A stretch of 34,594 nt of DNA, taken from the NCBI RefSeq assembly GCF_003269035.1, contig NZ_QLTK01000048.1, forward strand, positions 1-34,594, in the 5' to 3' direction. Below, piece after piece: positions 7,564 through 14,969 of this stretch. Within the stretch, counting starts at the first letter, position 1; the number at the start of each line of letters is the position of its first letter. The notes beneath the pieces are model-generated. The model worked only from the letters and a program-made list of their open reading frames with translations, was not told where the DNA came from and made no database searches. Made by a program: the position numbers and the translations under genes. This DNA comes from Paraburkholderia bryophila. Its GTDB lineage: Bacteria; Pseudomonadota; Gammaproteobacteria; Burkholderiales; Burkholderiaceae.

Positions 7564-8400
7564 ATGATTCAACTTGAACTCGCGCAAATCCCCATCGTGG
7601 ACGGCGCAACCGGCGTGAGCGGCGCGAACGTGCAACGCGTGCTGCACACCATCGGCCAGCGCGCGGCCGGCACCGATCTCATCGTGTTCCCGGAAACCAC
7701 GCTGTCGGGTTTCCCGACGCGTCACAACATCCGCACGGTAGCGGAGCCGATCGACGGTCCTTCTCTCACCGCAGTGCGCCAGGCGGCGCGCGAAGCGCGC
7801 GTGGCGGTGGCCGTAGGCCTCGCCGAGCGCGACGGCAGCCGCTTTTTCAACACCACGGTACTGGTCGACGAATACGGCGAAATCGCGCTGCGTTATCGCA
7901 AGACCCACCTGTGGGCGTCGGACGTCGGCGTGTTCGAACCGGGCGAGCGCTTCGAGGTGTGCAGCTTCAAAGGCCTGAGCGTCGGCCTGCTGATCTGCTA
8001 CGACATCGAATTTCCCGAAACGGCGCGCGCGGTCGCGTCGCTAGGCGCGGATCTGCTGATCGTGACCAACGGCAACATGGACCCGTTCGGGCCGGTGCAT
8101 CGTCGCGCGATCGTTGCGCGCGCAATGGAAAACCAGATGTTCGCCGCGCTCGTCAATCGTATCGGTTCGGGCGACGACAACCTCTCGTTTCCCGGCGAGT
8201 CGGCCTTGATCGATCCGTTCGGCGACGTGGTGTGCGACGCGGGCCAGCAGGAAACCGTGCTGCGGGCCACGCTCGACCGCACGCGTCTGGAAGGCGCGCG
8301 TGAACACTACCGCTATCTGCACGACGCACGTATCGCCCTCGATCTCGCCACCGAAGACGGCGAAGACGGCCAGCGTGCACGCGTGATTCGCACGCGTTAA
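7564..8400 (+). CDS. Nitrilase-superfamily amidohydrolase
   Basis: A 278-residue carbon-nitrogen hydrolase. The catalytic triad of the superfamily is intact: Glu44 in VFPETTLSG, Lys113 in YRKTHLW, and the nucleophile Cys145 in LLICYDIEFPE. The CYDIEFPE form is that of aliphatic amidases and omega-amidase or RamA-like enzymes; a true nitrilase would usually carry a different context and be longer. It most likely hydrolyses an amide or carbamoyl compound in the cytosol. GGAG (7555-7558) precedes the ATG by 5 nt, directly after the last hairpin of the repeat array. The PuuP-like permease gene follows after 151 bp, suggesting uptake and hydrolysis of the same compound. Exact substrate unknown. 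Confidence 0.9.
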   Translation: MIQLELAQIPIVDGATGVSGANVQRVLHTIGQRAAGTDLIVFPETTLSGFPTRHNIRTVAEPIDGPSLTAVRQAAREARVAVAVGLAERDGSRFFNTTVLVDEYGEIALRYRKTHLWASDVGVFEPGERFEVCSFKGLSVGLLICYDIEFPETARAVASLGADLLIVTNGNMDPFGPVHRRAIVARAMENQMFAALVNRIGSGDDNLSFPGESALIDPFGDVVCDAGQQETVLRATLDRTRLEGAREHYRYLHDARIALDLATEDGEDGQRARVIRTR

Positions 8401-8551
8401 GGCCCATCGCGACCCAGCGCGGCGCGTCGATAACAAGAAAAACCCCGCGCGAATTCCGCGCATCCCGCAAGTCTGAACGACCCGGCTCGACCGGGGTGCG
8501 CCGCACATCGCGCCCTGGCGACGCTTGCCCATTTGCATGAGGAGACACCGC

Positions 8552-9907
8552 ATGACTTCATCATCCGCCGCCGAACCCGCGGCCTCACAGAACACGCATC
8601 TGAAACGCACGCTCGGCCTGCCGTCGGTCCTGCTATTCGGCCTCGCCTACATGGCGCCGCTGATCGTCTACGGCACCTACGGCGTGCTGGCAAGCGCGAG
8701 CAACGACACCGCGGCGCTCGCCTATCTGATCGCGCTGATCGCGATCGCCTTCACCGCGCTCAGCTACGGCAAACTCGCGCGGCTCTTCCCGGTGGCCGGT
8801 TCGGCCTATACGTACACGCGTAAAAGCTTCAACCCGCACCTCGGTTTCATGATCGGCTGGGCGACTTTGCTCGACTATTTTTTCCTGCCGATGGTGATCT
8901 GGCTGATCGGCGCCGCGTATCTTAGCGCCGCGTTTCCACACATTCCGAGCTGGATCTGGATCGTCGCGTTTATCGTGCTGACCAGTGCGCTGAACATTCT
9001 CGGCATCGAACTGGCGAACCGCTTCAACATCGTGCTGATGGTCGTGCAACTGGCGATCGTCGCGCTGTTCGTCGTGCTGTGCTGCCATTACGTGACGGCC
9101 GCATCCGGTCCCGGCGGCCTGTTGTCGGTCGAACCGTTCTTCAAACCGCACGTGCCGTTTTCGGCGACCATGGCGGGCGCCGCGATTGCCGCCTACTCGT
9201 ATCTCGGCTTCGACGCGGTGTCGACGCTCACCGAAGAAACCGTTGCGCCTGAGAAGACCATGCCGCGCGCCATTGTGCTGATCGCCCTGATCGGCGGCGC
9301 GATCTTCGTGATAGCGGCCTACACGGTGCAGCTCGCGCATCCTGGCGCGGTCTTCAAGGACCCGGATTCCGCGGCCTTCGAAGTGGCGCGCAAAGTGGGC
9401 GGCGATCTGTTCGTGACGGTGTTTCTGGCCGGCTTGATTCTCGCGCAGTTCGCGTCGGGTATTTCGGCGCAGGCGAGCGTGGGGCGTCTGCTGTATGCGA
9501 TGGGGCGCGACGAAGTGCTGCCGAAGCGCATCTTCGGTTTCGTGCATCCGAAGTTCAAGACGCCGGCGCTGAACATCGCGATCGCGGGCGCGATCGGTCT
9601 CGTGGCGTTGAAACTCGATGTGGCGACCTCGACCTCGTTCATCAACTTCGGCGCGTTTCTCGCGTTCACCGCGGTCAACCTGTGCGTAATCCGTCAGTTC
9701 TTCAACGCGAAGGGTACGGCGAATGCGATGGGGATTGTCGGCGGCCTGCTGTTTCCGCTGGCCGGCGCGATCGCCGACGTGTGGCTGCTGGTGAGTCTCG
9801 AGAAGACCGCGCTGGTGCTCGGGGCGGTGTGGTTCGTGCTCGGCCTGTGCTATCTCGGCTGGATTACGCGCTGGTTTCGCGAGGCGCCGCCGGAAGTCGC
9901 GGTGTGA
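8552..9907 (+). CDS. APC-family permease, PuuP-like
   Basis: A 451-residue amino acid-polyamine-organocation transporter with about twelve membrane segments. From memory it resembles the Escherichia coli putrescine importer PuuP over its length: ALSYGKLARLFPVAGSAYTY (near residues 72-91), GFMIGWATLLDYFFLPM, AYSYLGFDAVSTLTEET, the SAQASVGRLLYAMGRD block and INFGAFLAFTAVNL. Start 8552 is chosen because GAGGAG lies 7 nt upstream; an ATG at 8525 would add nine basic residues with no good ribosome-binding site. It follows the amidohydrolase gene and probably brings in that enzyme's substrate, an amine or amino-acid-like compound. Putrescine itself is possible but not shown. Confidence 0.88.
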   Translation: MTSSSAAEPAASQNTHLKRTLGLPSVLLFGLAYMAPLIVYGTYGVLASASNDTAALAYLIALIAIAFTALSYGKLARLFPVAGSAYTYTRKSFNPHLGFMIGWATLLDYFFLPMVIWLIGAAYLSAAFPHIPSWIWIVAFIVLTSALNILGIELANRFNIVLMVVQLAIVALFVVLCCHYVTAASGPGGLLSVEPFFKPHVPFSATMAGAAIAAYSYLGFDAVSTLTEETVAPEKTMPRAIVLIALIGGAIFVIAAYTVQLAHPGAVFKDPDSAAFEVARKVGGDLFVTVFLAGLILAQFASGISAQASVGRLLYAMGRDEVLPKRIFGFVHPKFKTPALNIAIAGAIGLVALKLDVATSTSFINFGAFLAFTAVNLCVIRQFFNAKGTANAMGIVGGLLFPLAGAIADVWLLVSLEKTALVLGAVWFVLGLCYLGWITRWFREAPPEVAV

Positions 9908-9980
9908 TGTAAGCGTGGGTGCGCTCGCGTGGATAGCGTAGCCGCCGTGATGGGCCCATCAAGCCCGTGGAAAAGCGTAC

Positions 9981-10001
9981 GACGCCGCATTGCGCGGCGT
10001 C
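9981..10001 (-). terminator. Hairpin at the end of the small membrane gene
   Basis: A perfect 8-bp stem (9981-9988 with 9994-10001) with a 5-nt loop lies 12 nt after the stop of the small reverse-strand gene and about 75 nt after the permease. On the reverse strand four T follow after six other bases, so it is a weak terminator candidate serving one or both convergent genes. Confidence 0.35.
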
Positions 10002-10013
10002 ATGCTCGAATGC

Positions 10014-10196
10014 TCAAAGCGCCATGTCGAAAGCGGGCTTGAGAAACAGTTCCATGGCCATCACGGCGAGGCCCATTGCGGCCGCCGCCAGCGTCAACGT
10101 GCCGTACTCGTCGTAGCGTGCATCGTAAAGACACGCCACGACGAAGAGTATCGCCAGCAGGTTCGTCAGCCAGTCGAAATTCAGCGCCAAAGTCAT
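10014..10196 (-). CDS. Small hypothetical membrane protein
   Basis: A 60-residue open frame with two hydrophobic stretches, about residues 10-24 (WLTNLLAILFVVACLY) and 33-52 (LTLAAAAMGLAVMAMELFL), joined by an acidic-basic loop DARYDEYG. This is the layout of a small two-span inner-membrane protein. The upstream ribosome-binding site is weak. It stands alone between the permease and the SDR gene, both of which point toward or away from it without overlap. No family is recognised; the even hydrophobic pattern is the only evidence for a real gene. Confidence 0.5.
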   Translation of the reverse strand: MTLALNFDWLTNLLAILFVVACLYDARYDEYGTLTLAAAAMGLAVMAMELFLKPAFDMAL

Positions 10197-10352
10197 CGAT
10201 CAAATCCGGGCTCAGGGGCGACTCGCAGAATCGAATCGCACGATCAGTTGAGCGCGATTCTAGCGAGGTGAGCTTACGAATTCGCAACGGCGCCGCTTAC
10301 ACGGATTACGTTTTCGCGGGGGGACGTCCCGAAGAAAATCCCGCCCGGGCCA

Positions 10353-11249
10353 TCACATCATGTCGTGCTCGATCCAGTCGATCACCGAGCTGCGCTTCGG
10401 CTGCCAGCCGAGCAGTTTGCGTGCGCGCACACCGCGCACGCGGCTGTTCGAACCGAGGCCGTACGAGGCCATTTCGTAGCCCCATTCCTTCTGTGCTTCG
10501 TCGAGCGGCCAGTCTTGCGGGTCGCCGAGTTTCATCGCGCGCGCGATAGCCGCGCTCATGTCGCGGAACGACGCTTCGCCGCTTTCGACAAAATAGAACG
10601 TGCCGGCCGGCGTTTTCTCGAGCGCGAGTCGATACAGTTCGGCGACGTCGTCGATATGCACGTTCGACCAGATGTTGCCGCCGCTGCCCACATGACGCAC
10701 CACGCCGCTCTTCTGCGCCTGCCGCACGAGGCGCGGCAACTGCACGCTGGCGCTGCCCGGCACCGCGCCGTGACCATAGATCAGCGTATTGCACAGCACC
10801 GCCGAGCGGATGTTCTGGCGCGCGGCGTCGAGCACGAGCTGATCGATCGCGACGCGCGCCGCTTTGTCGGCGGTCGGTGTGGGCAGCGCGTCTTCGTGAT
10901 AGATGCGCGACTGGCCCGCTTCGCCACCCGACGCATCGCCGACGATGCTCGATCCGCTGGTATGCAGCAACACCTTGCCGGAACCGGCGAGTCCCTCGAT
11001 CAACGCTTTCACCGCGCCTTCATGGTCGCTGCTGGCGGCGTTGATGACCGCGTCCGCGGCTTGCGCTTCGGCGCTCAGCAGCGCGCGGTCGTCGAGCGTG
11101 CCGATTACCGGCTCGATGCCGAGGCGTTGCAATTCAGCGGCCTGGTCGGGATTGCGGATCAGGCCGCGCACGCCGTGGCCGGCGCGCGCCAGATGCGCTG
11201 CAATCGACCCGCCGATAAAACCGCTTGCGCCTGTAATGAAGATCTTCAA
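10353..11249 (-). CDS. NAD-dependent epimerase/dehydratase-type SDR
   Basis: A 298-residue protein of the extended/atypical short-chain dehydrogenase superfamily. The N-terminal Rossmann motif TGASGFIGG (residues 6-14) binds NAD(P). Next come an ARAGHGVRGLIRNP strand-turn with a basic residue that often selects NADP, the DAVINAASSDHEGA region, and HTSGSSIVGD at the catalytic Ser position. A canonical YxxxK is not obvious, so the catalytic residues are uncertain. The start is TTG at 11249, with AGGAGA 7 nt upstream; no ATG fits the Rossmann start. It is divergent from the LysR gene, a common regulator-target arrangement. The substrate is unknown. Confidence 0.87.
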   Translation of the reverse strand: MKIFITGASGFIGGSIAAHLARAGHGVRGLIRNPDQAAELQRLGIEPVIGTLDDRALLSAEAQAADAVINAASSDHEGAVKALIEGLAGSGKVLLHTSGSSIVGDASGGEAGQSRIYHEDALPTPTADKAARVAIDQLVLDAARQNIRSAVLCNTLIYGHGAVPGSASVQLPRLVRQAQKSGVVRHVGSGGNIWSNVHIDDVAELYRLALEKTPAGTFYFVESGEASFRDMSAAIARAMKLGDPQDWPLDEAQKEWGYEMASYGLGSNSRVRGVRARKLLGWQPKRSSVIDWIEHDMM

Positions 11250-11374
11250 GACGTTCTCCTGGTAGAGCCTGGTTGATCCTGGTTGGAAACACGATGACAG
11301 GCAGCCAGTATCCGTCGTCTGGATTCTCGCAAAAAGCGTGTTAGTCTCAAATCAATCTTGACTTGAAATCAACA

Positions 11375-12271
11375 ATGAAAACGTCCACGGATGAGCTGCT
11401 GGTGTTCGTCACCGTGATCGACAGCGGTTCGATCACCCAGGCAGCGGAGAAGCTGGAGCAGACGGTGTCCGGCGTGAGCCGCGCGCTCTCGCGCCTTGAA
11501 CAGAAGCTCGACACCGCGCTGGTGCGGCGCACGACTCGCCGCCTGCAACTGACCGAAGAGGGCGAGGCGTTCCTGCAGCGCGCCCGGGCGATTCTCGCGG
11601 CGCTGGAAGAGGCCGAGGAATCGGTCACGCGCGGACGAGGGCGGCCTTCCGGGCGCTTGCGGGTGGACGCGGCGTCGCCGTTCATGCTCCATTGCGTCGC
11701 GCCGCATATGAAGGCGTTTTCCGCGCTGTATCCGGACGTGCGTCTGGAGTTGACCAGCAACGAGCGGATCGTCGATCTGCTGGAGCAGAAGGTGGATATC
11801 GCGATCCGGATCGGCGCGCTGCAGGATTCGACGCTGCATGCGCGCGCGTTGGGCAGCAGCAAACTGCGGGTGCTCGCGAGCCCGGCGTATCTGGCCGAAT
11901 ATGGCGAGCCGAAGTCGGTGGAGGCGTTGCGCGCGCATCGATTGATCGGTTTCACGGCGCCGGAGCATTTGAACCGCTGGCCGTTGCGCGAAGGGCGCAA
12001 GGCCGGCGCCGAGTCGTTCCGGATCGAACCGTCGATCACCGCGTCGAGCGGCGAAACCTTGCGGCAACTGGTGTTGTCGGGCTGGGGCGTGGCCTGTCTG
12101 GCCGACTTCATGACCGCCGCCGACGTGCGCGACGGCCGCCTCGTGCCGATTCTCGGCAACCTGCTGCGCGACGAGCGGCAGCCGGTGAGCGCGGTGTACT
12201 ACCAGAGCGCGTCGTTGACCGGGCGCGTGCAGTGCTTTCTGGACTTCATGGCGGCGCGCGTGAAGCTTTAG
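11375..12271 (+). CDS. LysR-family transcriptional regulator
   Basis: A 298-residue regulator. The N-terminal winged helix-turn-helix is typical: ELLVFVTVIDSGSITQAAEKL, then a VSRALSRLEQKLDTALVRRTTRRLQLTEEG stretch (about residues 6-65), followed by a linker helix and a periplasmic-binding-like effector domain (about 90-295) with the RLRVDAASPFM start and a late VLSGWGVACLADF. ATG 11375 gives the usual family length of the N-terminus; an in-frame TTG at 11363 would add four residues. It is divergent from the SDR gene, with 125 bp between the starts, and probably controls it. The effector cannot be inferred. Confidence 0.92.
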   Translation: MKTSTDELLVFVTVIDSGSITQAAEKLEQTVSGVSRALSRLEQKLDTALVRRTTRRLQLTEEGEAFLQRARAILAALEEAEESVTRGRGRPSGRLRVDAASPFMLHCVAPHMKAFSALYPDVRLELTSNERIVDLLEQKVDIAIRIGALQDSTLHARALGSSKLRVLASPAYLAEYGEPKSVEALRAHRLIGFTAPEHLNRWPLREGRKAGAESFRIEPSITASSGETLRQLVLSGWGVACLADFMTAADVRDGRLVPILGNLLRDERQPVSAVYYQSASLTGRVQCFLDFMAARVKL

Positions 12272-12363
12272 CGGCGCGTTTCGCGTTGTGCGTTCAGCCG
12301 GCTCTCCTATAACTCTTGCATTGGAGCGGCAGTTGGGCGGTGTGCCTGTCTGGTCAGGTTTGA

Positions 12364-12385
12364 AGCCGCCGCATGGCGGCTTTTT
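12364..12385 (+). terminator. Rho-independent terminator after the LysR gene
   Basis: AGCCGCC (12364-12370) pairs perfectly with GGCGGCT (12375-12381) around GCAT and is followed by five T on the forward strand. It lies about 90 bp after the LysR gene stop and before the hut regulatory region, so it separates the two units. Confidence 0.8.
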
Positions 12386-12413
12386 GTCCACTTGGCGCGT
12401 CGTATTTTGGACG

Positions 12414-12423
12414 TGTATATACA
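12414..12423. promoter_or_regulatory. HutC-like operator, distal site
   Basis: A perfect 10-bp palindrome TGTATATACA about 190 bp before hutH. It is identical in its core to the near site at 12552-12563 and to the TGTATATACA-type sequence known for HutC repressors. Distance from hutH suggests a role in looping or an upstream promoter; inferred only. Confidence 0.6.
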
Positions 12424-12551
12424 AGTCAGGCATGACGGGAACGGCTCACATGCAAGACAGGCCATCGCCCGACACGGCCGGCGTCCGCGACACTATGCCG
12501 GATAGCGCTTGCCCTAATGGAAACTCCCAGGCCCGGACGATTAAAAACAAG

Positions 12552-12563
12552 TTGTATATACAA
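12552..12563. promoter_or_regulatory. HutC-like operator, main site
   Basis: A perfect 12-bp palindrome TTGTATATACAA. Its left end can serve as a weak -35 box (12552-12557), 17 bp before a TAGACT -10 box at 12575-12580, so HutC bound here would block RNA polymerase at the hutH promoter. The site is seen; binding is inferred from the family and the gene content. Confidence 0.75.
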
Positions 12564-12590
12564 GACCGTCCCGCTAGACTTGTCTCAAAT

Positions 12591-12600
12591 TGTATAGACA
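12591..12600. promoter_or_regulatory. HutC-like operator, degenerate near site
   Basis: TGTATAGACA, one change from a perfect palindrome, lies just after the expected transcription start and ends at the AGGA ribosome-binding sequence (12600-12603) of hutH. It may help repression cooperatively with the site at 12552. Confidence 0.5.
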
Positions 12601-12612
12601 GGAACACACACC

Positions 12613-14136
12613 ATGATGATTCTGAAGCCCGGCCACCTGACCCTCCCGCAATTGCGCCAGATCGCTCGCGAGCACGTCGCGCTGCAACTCGATCCCGCCA
12701 GCCACGCCGCCATCGACGCCTGCGCGCAAGCCGTTGCCGATATCGCCGCGAAGGGCGAGCCGGCCTACGGCATCAACACCGGTTTCGGGCGCCTCGCCAG
12801 CACGCATATTCCGCACGACCAGCTCGAACTGCTGCAACGCAATCTGGTGCTGTCGCATGCGGTCGGTGTGGGTGAGCCGATGTCGCGTCCGGTGGTGCGT
12901 CTGCTGATCGCGCTGAAGCTGTCCAGCCTCGGCCGCGGCCACTCGGGCATTCGCCGCGAAGTGATGGAGGCGCTGATCACGCTGTATAACGCCGACGTCC
13001 TGCCGGTGATTCCGGTCAAGGGCTCGGTCGGCGCATCGGGCGACCTCGCGCCGCTCGCGCACATGTCGGCGACGCTGCTCGGGGTCGGCGAAGTGTTCGC
13101 GAAGGGCGAGCGCATGGCCGCGACCGAAGGCCTCGCGCTGGTCGGCCTCAAGCCGCTCACGCTGCAAGCCAAGGAAGGCCTCGCGCTACTGAACGGCACG
13201 CAGGCGTCGACCGCGCTCGCGCTCTACAACATGTTCGCGATCGAAGACCTGTACCGCACCGCGCTGGTGGCGGGCGCTTTGTCGGTGGACGCGGCGGCTG
13301 GTTCGGTCAAGCCGTTCGACGCACGCATTCACGAACTGCGCGGCCATCAAGGCCAGATCGACGCGGCCACGGCTTACCGTGCGCTGCTCGACGGTTCGGG
13401 CATCAACGTCTCGCATGCCGATTGCGACAAGGTGCAGGACCCGTACAGCCTGCGCTGCCAGCCGCAAGTCATGGGCGCGTGTCTGGACCAGATGCGCCAC
13501 GCCGCCAACGTGCTGCTGCTCGAAGCCAACGCGGTCTCCGACAATCCACTGATTTTCCCGGACACCGGCGAAGTGCTGTCGGGCGGTAATTTCCACGCCG
13601 AGCCGGTCGCGTTCGCCGCCGACAATCTCGCGCTCGCCGCCGCCGAAATCGGTGCGTTGGCCGAGCGCCGCATCGCGCTGCTGATCGACGCGACGCTGTC
13701 GGGTCTGCCGCCGTTCCTCGTGCGCGACGGTGGCGTGAATTCGGGCTTCATGATCGCTCACGTGACGGCCGCTGCGTTGGCGTCGGAAAACAAGACGCTC
13801 GCGCATCCGGCTTCGGTGGACTCGCTGCCCACGTCCGCGAACCAGGAAGACCACGTGTCGATGGCGACGTTCGCCGCGCGCAAGCTCGGCGATATCGCCG
13901 AAAACACCGCGAACATCCTGTCGATCGAATTGCTCGCCGCCGCCCAAGGTGTCGATCTGCGCGCGCCGCACAGGACCAGCCCGAGCCTGCAAAAAGTGAT
14001 GGACGTGGTGCGCAAGGACGTCGCGCATTACGAACTCGATCACTACTTCGCGCCGGATATCGCGGCGGTCACGAAGCTCGTGCAGAACGGCACGATCGCG
14101 AAGCTCAGCCCGTTCGCGTTCGTCTCCGAGCAGTAA
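12613..14136 (+). CDS. hutH: Histidine ammonia-lyase
   Basis: A 507-residue enzyme that removes ammonia from L-histidine to give trans-urocanate, the first step of histidine degradation in the cytosol. The Ala141-Ser142-Gly143 triplet in GSVGASGDLAPLAHM forms the MIO prosthetic group. Other family marks are the early YGINTGFGRLA block (near residues 53-63), DPYSLRCQPQVMGA (near 276-289) and the NLSDNP-like VSDNPLIFPDTGE and SGGNFHAEP segments. Length is as usual (about 510). Two ATGs occur in a row; the first sits 9 nt after AGGA. It is the first gene of the hut cluster, directly behind the operator sites, and hutC follows after 71 bp. Confidence 0.97.
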   Translation: MMILKPGHLTLPQLRQIAREHVALQLDPASHAAIDACAQAVADIAAKGEPAYGINTGFGRLASTHIPHDQLELLQRNLVLSHAVGVGEPMSRPVVRLLIALKLSSLGRGHSGIRREVMEALITLYNADVLPVIPVKGSVGASGDLAPLAHMSATLLGVGEVFAKGERMAATEGLALVGLKPLTLQAKEGLALLNGTQASTALALYNMFAIEDLYRTALVAGALSVDAAAGSVKPFDARIHELRGHQGQIDAATAYRALLDGSGINVSHADCDKVQDPYSLRCQPQVMGACLDQMRHAANVLLLEANAVSDNPLIFPDTGEVLSGGNFHAEPVAFAADNLALAAAEIGALAERRIALLIDATLSGLPPFLVRDGGVNSGFMIAHVTAAALASENKTLAHPASVDSLPTSANQEDHVSMATFAARKLGDIAENTANILSIELLAAAQGVDLRAPHRTSPSLQKVMDVVRKDVAHYELDHYFAPDIAAVTKLVQNGTIAKLSPFAFVSEQ

Positions 14137-14207
14137 GCCACAGGTACGCACCCGACTTGCAAAATTCGCTCACGCAATCCACTCACGCATTCAAGCCGAG
14201 CACGTCA

Positions 14208-14903
14208 ATGAACGCACCCGCCTATCAGGGTATCAAGGACTTCATCCTCGCGCGCATTCACGCGGGCGAATGGGCTGAAGGCGACCAGGTGCCGTCGGAA
14301 AACGAACTCGCGCGTGAGTTCAGCGTGGCGCGTATGACGGTGAACCGCGCGTTGCGCGAGTTGACCTCGGAGCAGGTGCTCACGCGGGTGCAGGGGTCGG
14401 GCACGTTCGTGGCGCGCCCCAAGTACGAATCGACGCTGGTGGCGATCCGTAGTATTTCCGACGAGATCGTCGCGCGCGGTCATCGCTATCAGGCGAAGGT
14501 GCTGCACATCGGCGCAAGCATTGCCGACGCCGCGCTCGCCGAGGAGATGCAGGTGAGCGCCGGCAGCCCGGTGTTTCATTCGCGCGTGCTGCATTTCGAA
14601 AACGACGAACCGGTGCAACTCGAAGAACGTTGGGTCAATCCGGCGGTGGCGCCCGAATACGCGCTGCAGGACTTCACCAACACCACGCCGAACCAGTATC
14701 TCGTGCGGGTGGCGCCGCTGCAGCGCGTCGAGTACCGCATCGAGGCGCTGGCCGCCGACGCCGACACGCGCGAGCTTTTGACCATGGACGAACTCGAACC
14801 GTGCCTCGTGCTGCACCGGCGCACGTGGTCGCAAAGCCAGGTCGCGTCGATCGCGAATCTCTGGCATCCCGGCAGCCGCTATCGCTTCACCGGACATTTC
14901 TGA
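14208..14903 (+). CDS. hutC: Histidine utilisation repressor HutC
   Basis: A 232-residue GntR-family repressor. Residues 1-70 hold the winged helix-turn-helix with VPSENELAREFSVARMTVNR and the wing GSGTFVARPK; the rest is a UTRA effector domain that in HutC proteins binds urocanate. Family knowledge says urocanate releases it from TGTATATACA-type operators, three of which lie before hutH. ATG 14208 matches the family start; the TTG at 14157 would add 17 residues. Its ribosome-binding site is weak, which suits low repressor levels. It sits between hutH and hutU and so is likely autoregulated. Confidence 0.95.
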   Translation: MNAPAYQGIKDFILARIHAGEWAEGDQVPSENELAREFSVARMTVNRALRELTSEQVLTRVQGSGTFVARPKYESTLVAIRSISDEIVARGHRYQAKVLHIGASIADAALAEEMQVSAGSPVFHSRVLHFENDEPVQLEERWVNPAVAPEYALQDFTNTTPNQYLVRVAPLQRVEYRIEALAADADTRELLTMDELEPCLVLHRRTWSQSQVASIANLWHPGSRYRFTGHF

Positions 14904-14969
14904 TTCACCGTTTCCCCGACTCCTTTTCCGAACCTCTCCCGACCATCTTCAAGCTTTCCGAGGGCCATC

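Noticed and set aside
9981..10001. Strong terminator for the PuuP-like permease gene
   Set aside because: The stem is good but no T run follows on the forward strand, so only a weak reverse-strand terminator is listed.
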